From the NCBI GenBank assembly GCA_024276595.1, contig JAJRWW010000524.1, positions 1-14,750 of the forward strand: DNA of 14,750 nucleotides. The letters are read 5' to 3'. A program made the translations under genes and the position numbers. Source of the DNA: Myxococcota bacterium. Its GTDB lineage: Bacteria > Myxococcota_A > Polyangia > HGW-17 > JAJRWW01. Under the pieces are notes generated by a model, which saw nothing but the letters and a program-made list of their open reading frames with translations, ran no database searches and was not told the origin of the DNA. Positions 1 through 6,433 of the stretch are shown one piece after another. How positions within the stretch are numbered: position 1 is the stretch's first letter; each line of letters starts with the position of its first letter.

Positions 1-365
1 AGCCGGTCACCGCCCTGGGAGAAGGCCTCCCTGGCCGCCAGCGCGGCGTAGTGCTCGGCCTTGTAGTAGCTCCCGTCCCGGAACTTGTTCATGAACTGCA
101 GCCGCACCTTGCCCCGATAGCGCACGAGGAGCTGGCGCAGGAGCTTTTGAACCTGCCCGGTGGTGGTGTTTTTGAACCCGGCCCAGTAGATGATGTTCAG
201 CGGAGCCGTGGCAGATCCCCTGACTGGATAGCGGGAGGCGGCGCTGTACACCACCACCGACGTTCGGCCAGACCTGACACCATCCGCGCGAGCCGAGGAG
301 CCGGCGCACAGGGCGCACAGGGCCACCGCCGTGGCCAGGACAGGGTGTGGGGGTCGCCTTATCAC
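1..365 (-). CDS. Secreted DsbA/thioredoxin-fold protein lacking CxxC (partial)
   Basis: The reading frame starts at GTG (363-365, read leftward) and stays open to the window edge, giving 121 codons; the C-terminus lies outside. Residues 1-27 form a signal peptide: two Arg after the start, a hydrophobic core rich in A/L/V/C, and an A-R-A cleavage site before Asp28. The mature part reads like the N-terminal half of a DsbA-family thioredoxin domain: an S-x-Y-P-V-R-G-S-A-x-A-P entry, a strand NIIYW, then a helix and R-G-K-V-R-L-Q-F, followed by an Ala-rich helix ending in S-Q-G. At the active-site position, where relatives have Cys-Pro-x-Cys, this protein has Asn66-Thr-Thr-Thr69, and no Cys is seen after the signal peptide. 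It is therefore probably a redox-inactive thioredoxin-fold protein, perhaps a chaperone or binding module. Family is judged by pattern only. It is transcribed divergently from the kinase gene. Confidence 0.7.
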   Translation of the reverse strand, partial: MIRRPPHPVLATAVALCALCAGSSARADGVRSGRTSVVVYSAASRYPVRGSATAPLNIIYWAGFKNTTTGQVQKLLRQLLVRYRGKVRLQFMNKFRDGSYYKAEHYAALAAREAFSQGGDR

Positions 366-400
366 GCGTGTATTATATGGGATACCCCCGGGGAAGCCAC
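363..400 (-). promoter_or_regulatory. Promoter with perfect TATAAT, predicted leaderless start
   Basis: On the minus strand a perfect -10 box TATAAT lies at 377-372. It is followed by six bases (ACACGC) and then the GTG start codon at 365-363. A typical start point seven bases after the box would fall on the G of GTG, so the mRNA would have no 5' leader. No Shine-Dalgarno-like purine run precedes the GTG. The -35 region at a 17-bp spacing is GTGGCT (400-395), only a 3/6 match to TTGACA. Confidence 0.55.
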
Positions 401-413
401 CCCTATGTGAATG

Positions 414-441
414 TTGTCTTGAGCCCCACGGATGTTAGTAT
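414..441 (+). promoter_or_regulatory. Possible sigma70-type promoter of the kinase gene
   Basis: TTGTCT (414-419) and TAGTAT (436-441) are each 4/6 matches to the -35 and -10 consensus with a 16-bp spacer. They lie about 40 bp upstream of the kinase start in the 117-bp divergent intergenic region. Weak evidence; other promoters are possible. Confidence 0.25.
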
Positions 442-482
442 CGGTGTGACTCGGGTTTTTCCGCCCGACGGGAGCGCTCCCA

Positions 483-3400
483 TTGCCCATCTCCCCAAGG
501 CTGCCGAAGTACCTCGGCGACTACGCGCTGCTTCGCCCCTTGAAAAAGGGGGTCGAGCACCTGAGGTTCGCCGTGAGACGGGAGCCTCAGTCCCACCCGC
601 GCCTGTATGTCGTGAAGCTCTTCGACGCTGTGCCAGAGAACACCCCTGAGGCCCTGCGCGAGCAGTACGTGCCACGGATTACCAGGGGGCTCAGCCATCG
701 CAACCTGGTGGAGTCGTACGAGGCCGGCGAGTTGTCGGGTCGGAGCTACCTGGTCATGGAGTACGTGCTCAGCGTGGACCTGGAGTACGTGCTGGAGCAC
801 TGCCGCCGCACCGAGCAGCCGGTCCCCTTGGAGGTGGCGCTCTTCGCTGGCCGGGAGATCTGCCGTGGCCTGGCCTTTCTCCACGGCTTCGGCGCCGACA
901 AGCTCCTCCACGGAAGGCTGGCCCCTTCGCACACGCTGCTGGCCTACTCCGGACAGCTCAAGCTCGCGCACGTGCACCGGCTGCTGAAGGTGGGGTCCTC
1001 TACGGAGGTGACCCACTCCACCTCCAGGGTGGACGCCTACCAGGCCCCTGAGCTGCTGGAGGGCAGACCCGTGGACCAGCGAGCGGACGTCTTCGCTGTG
1101 GGTGCGATCCTCTGGGAGACCCTCTCGAGCCAGAAGATCGAGCTCCCCGAGGTGGGAGGCTCTCAGGTTCGACAGCTAGCCATCTCGGGCGACGTCTCCC
1201 TGGCGGCCATCAACCCCGATGTGCCCGAAGAGGTGGCCGAGGTCGTGGCCAGGGCCCTCAGGGAGCTGCCAGAGGACCGCCACCGATCGGCCGTGGACCT
1301 GGGCAGGCGGCTGGATGGGCTCCTGGAGCGGCTCTGCGAGGGGGCCGGTGGGCGCTCCACCTCCGACTGGCTGGTGAGCCTCTTCCGCGATGAGTTCAGG
1401 GAGCGGCGCCACGTGCAGCAGCAGCTCCTGGCGGAGAAGCGCGCGGAGACCGCCACTCAGCAGATCATCCAGTCCGGCGAGACGGGCAACTTCAACACTG
1501 GCGACCTCATCGGCCACATGCTGGACCAGCGCTACAAGATCCGGCGCCTCATCGGCGAGGGCGGCATGGGCAGGGTCTACGAGGCAGAGCATTCCCAGCT
1601 TGGCAAGCACCTGGCGGTGAAGGTGCTGCACCCGCTCTACTCCACGGAGGAGGAGGTGGTGGAGCGCTTTCGCCGCGAGGCCAGGGCGGCCAGCTCCATC
1701 GGCCACCCGAACATAGTGAACGTCACCGACTCGGGAACCACCCCGGACGGGCGCGCCTACTTCGTGATGGAGCTGCTCGATGGCATGGAGCTGGCAGACG
1801 TCATCACCCAGGAAGGTCCCCTGGACTACGAGCGCGCGGTGGACATCTGCATCCAGGTATGCGAGGCCCTCGGCGCCGCCCACAAGGTGGGTATCATCCA
1901 CCGGGACATGAAGCCCGAGAACGTCTTCCTCACAACGGTGGGCGGACGCACGGACGTGGTCAAGATCCTGGACTTCGGTATCGCCAAGAGCGCGCGCCTC
2001 GAGCGGGTTCGAGGGGGGCAGCTCACCGAGCCCGGGCTCGCGGTGGGCACGCCAGAGTACATGGCCCCCGAGCAGGCGGCCGGCAAGCCCCCGGACCCAC
2101 GCTTCGACATCTACGCCGTGGCCGGTATCCTCTATGCGGTGCTCACGGGCCGACCTCCCCACCGGGGCGCGAACGTCCTGGAGATCCTCACCCGCAAGGC
2201 CACCCGCAACCCCACCCCTCCCCGCAGCTACCGGCCCGACATCCCGGTGGAGCTGGAGCGAACCATCGTCAGCGCCATGTCGCGAAACCCCCAGCGACGT
2301 CCCCAGACCATGGAGGAGTTCCAGTACGAGCTGAGAAAGAGCCTCCAGGGCCGACCAAACGCGGTGGCCCACATGCTGGGAATATCGGACGCCGTCGGTG
2401 GCATGGGTGACCGAGGCGTCTCCTCGGACCGGCATCCGGTGGTCGACCAGGAGGTGGTCACGAGGAGCGATCTCCCTGGCCTGCCAGACCCACGAGACCC
2501 CATCTCCGAGGATCCCACAACCCCCAGGAGACGCATCACTCCCATGGGGGAGGCATCACACGCCCGGGACCCGGGCGCCTACTCGGCGGATTCGCACCCC
2601 TCGCCACCGGAGTGGAACGAGCCGGCGCCTGGCCTGGAGGACGACCCCATCGAGCTGATGGACCGGAGCCCCCACCAGTCAGACCCGCTGCTTCGACCCG
2701 ACCCCGACACGGCGGTCACCGAGGTCTTCGGCCTCCCCGCCTCCGACGTTCTGCCGGGCGATATGTCCGCCGCCGGGGAGGTCCGGCCAGGCCTCTCGGC
2801 CACCGCTCGCCAGACCCTCCTCGGCCTGCTGGCCGGGATGGTGCTCGTGGCGGGCCTCTCCTGGTTCCTGTGGCCCGCCCCCCTGGACGACTCCACGGCC
2901 AGGAGCAGATCCGCGGACCAGGTCCGCCCCATGTCTGACGACCCCGACACCGGGGCCCGTTCCACCCGGGAGATCCCCATGCTGGACCCGAGAATCGCCG
3001 TGGACGCTGGCCCCACGAGCGAAGCCACGATCCAGAGGCGTCGCCGCCGGGATGTGGCGCGCTGGCTGGCCTTCGCCTGGCGCGCGGCCAAGGACCGCCG
3101 CTACCTGGCACCCCCCCGAGACAACGTGAAGTTCGCCATCGAGCGCATAGTAAGCCTCGACCCCGGCAACGAGGAGCTCTCCGGGCTGCGCAGTCACACC
3201 GTTGGCAAGCTCATCGGGCTGGCGCGGCGCCAGCGCCGGAGGGGCAAGCTGAAGGAGGCGGAGGACCTGCTGCGGGGTCTATTGGAGCTCGCCCCAGGGT
3301 CCGGGCGCGGTCGAAGGGCGCTGGCGCGGGTGCTGGTGGCAAAGGGCCGCCTGGCGCTCAAGGCCCACGACATCGCGCAGGCGGAGTCGCTCGCAAAGGA

Positions 3401-3614
3401 TGGCCTCAACCTCGCCCCCAAGAGCCTCTTCGCCAAGCTCTTCGCAATCAAGGTGCTGGTGGCGAGCGACAAGCTGGACGAAGCCCGCGCCGGCTACAGA
3501 GCCATCCTCAAAAAGCACAGGCGCAACCCCCAGGCCCGGCGCGGCCTGCGGGAGCTCGACCGGCTCGCCAGGCGGAGGCGCAGGCGGCGGAGGCGACGGC
3601 GGCGATCCCCCTAG
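483..3614 (+). CDS. Tandem pseudokinase-Ser/Thr kinase with TM helix and TPR ectodomain
   Basis: 1043 residues. TTG is chosen as the start: an in-frame stop lies at 447-449, no ATG/GTG intervenes, and GGGAG (470-474) is spaced 8 nt from it. Residues about 11-285 are a degenerate kinase domain: the glycine loop is gone, Lys45 and an A-P-E (188-190) remain, but HRD is replaced by H-G-R (143-145), the metal-binding Asn by His150 and DFG by A-H-V (162-164). Residues about 351-620 are an intact Hanks-type kinase: G-E-G-G-M-G (358-363), Lys380, Glu399, HRDMKPEN (473-480), DFG (497-499), GTPEYMAPE (522-530). A Pro/Asp-rich linker (about 640-775) leads to one membrane helix (about 777-799). The C-terminal part (about 855-1030) holds TPR-like helices and ends in 12 consecutive Arg (1030-1041). 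Predicted role: transmembrane kinase phosphorylating Ser/Thr of cytoplasmic partners, with the pseudokinase as regulator and the TPRs binding protein outside the membrane. Substrates are unknown. Confidence 0.92.
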   Translation: MPISPRLPKYLGDYALLRPLKKGVEHLRFAVRREPQSHPRLYVVKLFDAVPENTPEALREQYVPRITRGLSHRNLVESYEAGELSGRSYLVMEYVLSVDLEYVLEHCRRTEQPVPLEVALFAGREICRGLAFLHGFGADKLLHGRLAPSHTLLAYSGQLKLAHVHRLLKVGSSTEVTHSTSRVDAYQAPELLEGRPVDQRADVFAVGAILWETLSSQKIELPEVGGSQVRQLAISGDVSLAAINPDVPEEVAEVVARALRELPEDRHRSAVDLGRRLDGLLERLCEGAGGRSTSDWLVSLFRDEFRERRHVQQQLLAEKRAETATQQIIQSGETGNFNTGDLIGHMLDQRYKIRRLIGEGGMGRVYEAEHSQLGKHLAVKVLHPLYSTEEEVVERFRREARAASSIGHPNIVNVTDSGTTPDGRAYFVMELLDGMELADVITQEGPLDYERAVDICIQVCEALGAAHKVGIIHRDMKPENVFLTTVGGRTDVVKILDFGIAKSARLERVRGGQLTEPGLAVGTPEYMAPEQAAGKPPDPRFDIYAVAGILYAVLTGRPPHRGANVLEILTRKATRNPTPPRSYRPDIPVELERTIVSAMSRNPQRRPQTMEEFQYELRKSLQGRPNAVAHMLGISDAVGGMGDRGVSSDRHPVVDQEVVTRSDLPGLPDPRDPISEDPTTPRRRITPMGEASHARDPGAYSADSHPSPPEWNEPAPGLEDDPIELMDRSPHQSDPLLRPDPDTAVTEVFGLPASDVLPGDMSAAGEVRPGLSATARQTLLGLLAGMVLVAGLSWFLWPAPLDDSTARSRSADQVRPMSDDPDTGARSTREIPMLDPRIAVDAGPTSEATIQRRRRRDVARWLAFAWRAAKDRRYLAPPRDNVKFAIERIVSLDPGNEELSGLRSHTVGKLIGLARRQRRRGKLKEAEDLLRGLLELAPGSGRGRRALARVLVAKGRLALKAHDIAQAESLAKDGLNLAPKSLFAKLFAIKVLVASDKLDEARAGYRAILKKHRRNPQARRGLRELDRLARRRRRRRRRRRRSP

Positions 3615-3629
3615 GTCCACAAAGAGAAA

Positions 3630-3645
3630 GCCTGCGCCGCCAGGC
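3630..3645 (+). other. Short GC hairpin after the kinase gene
   Basis: GCCTG (3630-3634) and CAGGC (3641-3645) can pair around a six-base loop, 15 nt after the kinase stop codon. No T-run follows, so it does not qualify as an intrinsic terminator. Confidence 0.2.
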
Positions 3646-3672
3646 GGATCTGCACCCCGGGATGGAAATGGG

Positions 3673-3701
3673 TTGACACCGACCACCCCGAGCACTAAAA
3701 A
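3673..3701 (+). promoter_or_regulatory. Promoter of tRNA-Leu
   Basis: A perfect -35 box TTGACA (3673-3678) is followed, after 17 bp, by TAAAAA (3696-3701), a 4/6 match to TATAAT. The predicted start near 3708 is about nine bases before the mature tRNA. This is the best -35 box I noticed in the window. Confidence 0.6.
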
Positions 3702-3716
3702 GCAGGTCGCTGTTTC

Positions 3717-3801
3717 GCGAGGATGGCGAAACTGGTAGACGCGCTAGGTTGAGGGCCTAGTGGGGGTTAACCTCATGGGGGTTCGAGTCCCCCTCCTCGC
3801 A
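3717..3801 (+). tRNA. tRNA-Leu (anticodon GAG)
   Basis: Acceptor stem GCGAGGA (3717-3723) pairs with TCCTCGC (3794-3800), with discriminator A at 3801 as expected for tRNA-Leu. The D stem is GCG/CGC. The anticodon stem CTAGG/CCTAG encloses TTGAGGG with GAG at 3751-3753, which reads CUC/CUU leucine codons. A long variable arm (TGGGG pairing with CCTCA) marks a type II tRNA. The T arm is GGGGG-TTCGAGT-CCCCC. CCA is not encoded (TCA follows the discriminator), so it must be added by the CCA-adding enzyme. Confidence 0.95.
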
Positions 3802-3830
3802 TCACCCAGGCGGCCTGCGGCCGCGTCTCA

Positions 3831-4541
3831 ATGCACGAAAACGACGATCACCCGTCGGCTCCTCTCCAGCAGGAGGAGGGGTGCAGCTCCTCCTCGCCCA
3901 ACGGCGACCCGGCCCCTCTGGCTCCGCCCCCTCTGGCTCCCTCCCCAAGGGAGCAGCCGCCCCTGGCCGCCGGCTCACGCAGGACGCCCAGGCCTGGCGT
4001 GGGAGCGCTGGTCACGGTCTCTGTGCCCCTCTACGCCGCGCTCGTGGGTGTCGCCGTTGTCTGGGGGCTCCTAGACGGACGGAGCAACATCTTCCTGGCT
4101 CCAAACCGCTCCGCCCCCCCCTCCACCCTGCTGGGGGCGGCGGCCGGCGTGGCCCTGGGGCTGGTGCTCGTGCTCCTCTCGCGGCTCTCCCTGCGCCTTT
4201 TTGGCTGGGCAAGGGGGCTGCACCGGGAGCTCCACCCGCTGCTTGTTGGCATCTCCACGCGACAGGCGCTGGTGTTGGCGGCGATCTCTGCCCTGGGAGA
4301 GGAGGCCCTGTTTCGCGGCGCGGCCCTCCCCACCTTGAGCCTGGTGGGCAGCGCGCTCCTCTTTGGCGCCGCTCACATTCCCCTGCGCCGCCGAATGTGG
4401 CCCTGGCCGCTCATGGCCTTCGTGGTCGGCCTGGCCTTCGGCTGGCTCTACGTCCTCACAGGAGACCTCACAGGCCCCATCCTGGCCCACGCCACGATCA
4501 ACTTTCTGAACCTCAGACACATCGCCCGAACACCCCTTTAG
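3831..4541 (+). CDS. CPBP-family intramembrane metalloprotease (CAAX prenyl protease-like)
   Basis: 236 residues as drawn. Several hydrophobic helices (about 58-82, 97-117, 141-156, 165-182, 190-210) carry the CPBP/Abi signature: Glu157-Glu158-x-x-x-Arg162 (E-E-A-L-F-R-G), then F-G-A-A-H182, then L-A-H220-A-x-I-N224. All the predicted metal-binding and catalytic residues are present, so it should be active. Family roles include CAAX-type processing, bacteriocin immunity and anti-sigma or envelope proteolysis; none can be picked from the sequence. The first 55 residues are a Pro/Ser/Ala-rich soluble stretch including a short internal repeat (A-P-L-A-P-P-P-L-A-P). ATG at 3831 has no clear Shine-Dalgarno; GTG at 3999 is a possible shorter start that would remove this stretch. 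The gene begins 29 nt after tRNA-Leu with no recognisable promoter of its own, so it may be co-transcribed with the tRNA. Confidence 0.85.
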   Translation: MHENDDHPSAPLQQEEGCSSSSPNGDPAPLAPPPLAPSPREQPPLAAGSRRTPRPGVGALVTVSVPLYAALVGVAVVWGLLDGRSNIFLAPNRSAPPSTLLGAAAGVALGLVLVLLSRLSLRLFGWARGLHRELHPLLVGISTRQALVLAAISALGEEALFRGAALPTLSLVGSALLFGAAHIPLRRRMWPWPLMAFVVGLAFGWLYVLTGDLTGPILAHATINFLNLRHIARTPL

Positions 4542-4561
4542 CCACCAGCCTTGGCGAGGAG

Positions 4562-4605
4562 TCCTGGGCTCGGGCCCACTCCTGGGCTCGGCCACCCTGA
4601 GTGGG
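4562..4605 (+). repeat. 12-bp direct repeat and inverted repeat before the SpoIID gene
   Basis: TCCTGGGCTCGG occurs at 4562-4573 and 4580-4591 (18-bp period). Overlapping it, CCCACTC (4575-4581) is inverted-repeated as GAGTGGG (4599-4605), with a 17-nt loop. GAAAAC follows rather than T residues, so a standard terminator for the upstream gene is unlikely. It may be a leader structure or operator of the downstream gene, or chance in GC-rich DNA. Confidence 0.3.
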
Positions 4606-4646
4606 GAAAACTTGCCCGGCCCCGGACCCCCCCCTAGGATGGGCTC

Positions 4647-6323
4647 ATGTTCCCTTCGACCCCTGCGCGCGCGTCGCAGCTTCTGTGCGGAGCCGCGGTC
4701 GCTCTCTGCCTCCAGGCCCCCACTGCCCGGGCTGTGGGGGAGTACGAGCTGCGCTCCCTCTACGCCAACCGGTTCACCTTCGACCGTCGCCGCATCCCTC
4801 TCATCGCAGTGCGCATCATGGAGGGACAGACCCGGGTCACGGTTACCTGCAGGAAGGGTCTCTTGCTCCAGCCCTTTGGCACCGCAGCGGCCACCCTCGC
4901 GGGGGCCCGCACCTGGACCATCACCCTCCGCAACGGCCGCCCCGCTCGCGTGCGTCACTGGGTGGTGCTGGAGAGGCTCCTGGGTCCAAACACTCGCAGC
5001 CGCAGGCAGAAGGCGCAAAGGCGGTGGCGTGGGCGACGCCTGGAGGTGCGCACCATCGAGGTGGGAGCTCTGTTCGCAGTTGGGGGTCGTGTCGTGGACA
5101 ACCGCACCACCCTCGTGGTCACTCGCCCCGACCCCAACCCCAAGGTGGTACGGCTCAGCGCACGAAAGCTGGAGCGTCTCCTCGGGGTCCGCACGACCAT
5201 CCACGAGGAGCTCCTCCGCAGACCCACTGGCACCATCGTGGCTCGGGCCGGCCGTAGGGGGCTCGTGCTCTCCAACCCGGGGGCGATCTGGTTCGCGCCG
5301 CTGGGCGGCGGCGCCATCACCGTGAAGCGGGTGGAGTACGGTCGGGGCTACCGCTGGCATGGCCACAAGGACAGACGCTACTTTGGGCGTGTCTACCTGG
5401 CCGTGGACCGGCGGGGCAAGCTGGCGGTGGTCAACGAGGTGCCGGCGGATCAGCTCCTGGCAGGCCTGGTGCCGGCGGAGATCTTCACCTCCGCCCCTGC
5501 CGAGGCTCTCAAGGCGCAGTCGGTTGCAGCCCGGGGACAGCTCCTGGCCAAGATCGGCGCTCGCCATGCGGTGGATCCCTACCTGGTGTGCAGTGCCCAG
5601 CATTGCCAGGTCTACAGCGGCGCCGGGAGTGAGCACCCGCGCACCACCTCTGCCGTGGTTTCCACTCGGGGGCAGATCCTGGTGGACCGGAGCGGTCGGC
5701 TCGCCGACACGGTCTACAGCGCGAGCTGCGGTGGCTTCACCGAGAGCAATGAGCACGTGTGGGGCACCCCCCCCAACCCCAACCTCAGGGGACACCTGGA
5801 TGCGTCGGTCATCGGGGCCAAGGGGCTTGGGCGCTTCGCAAAGGGAATAACCAGCCACAACATAGGCGCCTGGCTCCGAGCCCGCCCCCGGTGCTGGTGC
5901 AGCCGCACCACCTTCGGCGCCAAGGGCAAGTTCCGCTGGCGCCGGAGATTGACCGGAGCAAGGCTGGATCGCCTGGTCAACGCCAGCTTCCGCGTGGGTC
6001 ACGTCAAGACCATGAAGGTGGTCTCCAGAGGGCTCAGCGGCCGCGCCACCAGCCTGCTCGTAAAGGGCAGCAAGGGCAGGGTCATCGTCCGCGGAGAGCT
6101 GGTCATCAGGCGCCTGCTGGGAAACCTCAACAGCAGCATGTTCCTGGTGCAGCGCCTGGTCAGAGCTGCCGGCAAGACGGACTTCATCATCCTTGGCGGC
6201 GGCTGGGGGCACGGCGTGGGGATGTGCCAGACCGGCGCCATCGGCATGGCCCAGGCGGGAAGAAAGGCGAAGCAGATCCTCTCGCACTACTACCGGGGCA
6301 CGAGGCTGCTGCGGCTGTACTGA
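4647..6323 (+). CDS. Exported SpoIID/LytB-domain protein (putative peptidoglycan lytic transglycosylase)
   Basis: 558 residues. ATG 4647 has AGGA (4636-4639) seven bases upstream. A signal peptide (residues 1-29, A-R-A cleavage) exports it. Residues about 31-240 resemble the variable N-terminal part of SpoIID-like proteins and contain a basic loop (about 117-133). The SpoIID core is clear: V-P-A-E278-I-F, where the Glu aligns with the family's proposed catalytic acid, then E-A-L-K-A-Q-S-V-A-A-R (286-296), Y-S-A-S-C-G-G (357-363) with E-x-x-W-G, and near the C-terminus G-G-G-W-G-H-G-V-G-M-C-Q (517-528) and I-L-S-H-Y-Y-R-G-T (544-552). SpoIID cleaves glycan strands from which stem peptides have been removed, during spore engulfment; in Gram-negatives the family is thought to act on denuded peptidoglycan in the periplasm. 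At 558 aa it is longer than B. subtilis SpoIID (about 340). It probably has its own promoter, since 105 bp separate it from the CPBP gene. Confidence 0.9.
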   Translation: MFPSTPARASQLLCGAAVALCLQAPTARAVGEYELRSLYANRFTFDRRRIPLIAVRIMEGQTRVTVTCRKGLLLQPFGTAAATLAGARTWTITLRNGRPARVRHWVVLERLLGPNTRSRRQKAQRRWRGRRLEVRTIEVGALFAVGGRVVDNRTTLVVTRPDPNPKVVRLSARKLERLLGVRTTIHEELLRRPTGTIVARAGRRGLVLSNPGAIWFAPLGGGAITVKRVEYGRGYRWHGHKDRRYFGRVYLAVDRRGKLAVVNEVPADQLLAGLVPAEIFTSAPAEALKAQSVAARGQLLAKIGARHAVDPYLVCSAQHCQVYSGAGSEHPRTTSAVVSTRGQILVDRSGRLADTVYSASCGGFTESNEHVWGTPPNPNLRGHLDASVIGAKGLGRFAKGITSHNIGAWLRARPRCWCSRTTFGAKGKFRWRRRLTGARLDRLVNASFRVGHVKTMKVVSRGLSGRATSLLVKGSKGRVIVRGELVIRRLLGNLNSSMFLVQRLVRAAGKTDFIILGGGWGHGVGMCQTGAIGMAQAGRKAKQILSHYYRGTRLLRLY

Positions 6324-6365
6324 GCAGCCCCACCTCCGCCGCTCCCGGACGTCACGTCGAGCAAG

Positions 6366-6402
6366 CCAAGACCCACAAAGCTCACCTTTGGGGTGGACTT
6401 GG
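6366..6402 (+). other. Imperfect hairpin between the SpoIID and lipoprotein genes
   Basis: CCAAG (6366-6370) pairs with CTTGG (6398-6402), ACCC (6371-6374) with GGGT (6391-6394), and CAAAG (6376-6380) with CTTTG (6386-6390) around CTCAC. One A is unpaired on the left arm and GGA on the right. It begins 43 nt after the SpoIID stop. No T-run follows directly, so a Rho-independent terminator is doubtful; a Rho-assisted 3' end or leader structure are alternatives. Confidence 0.3.
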
Positions 6403-6433
6403 TGGTGGGGTTTCGGTCAAGCTAGGGTCCGAC

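Noticed and set aside
1176..2435. Long minus-strand open frame (about 419 codons) opposite the kinase gene
   Set aside because: It mirrors a strongly supported kinase domain; its translation is Gly/His/Leu-rich with no domain pattern. Open antisense frames are common in GC-rich coding DNA.
3570..3611. CGG/AGG triplet tract as a microsatellite or assembly error
   Set aside because: Codons are mixed (AGG, CGG, CGC, CGA) with no uniform repeat unit, and the frame stays open to a normal stop.
3717..3801. tRNA-Leu as an integration (att) site for a mobile element
   Set aside because: No integrase or other mobility gene is present, and I saw no duplicate of the tRNA 3' end elsewhere in the window.
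4071..6287. Long minus-strand open frame (about 738 codons) opposite the SpoIID and CPBP genes
   Set aside because: Composition is low-complexity Gly/Pro/Ala/His with no motifs, and it lies opposite two genes with clear catalytic signatures.
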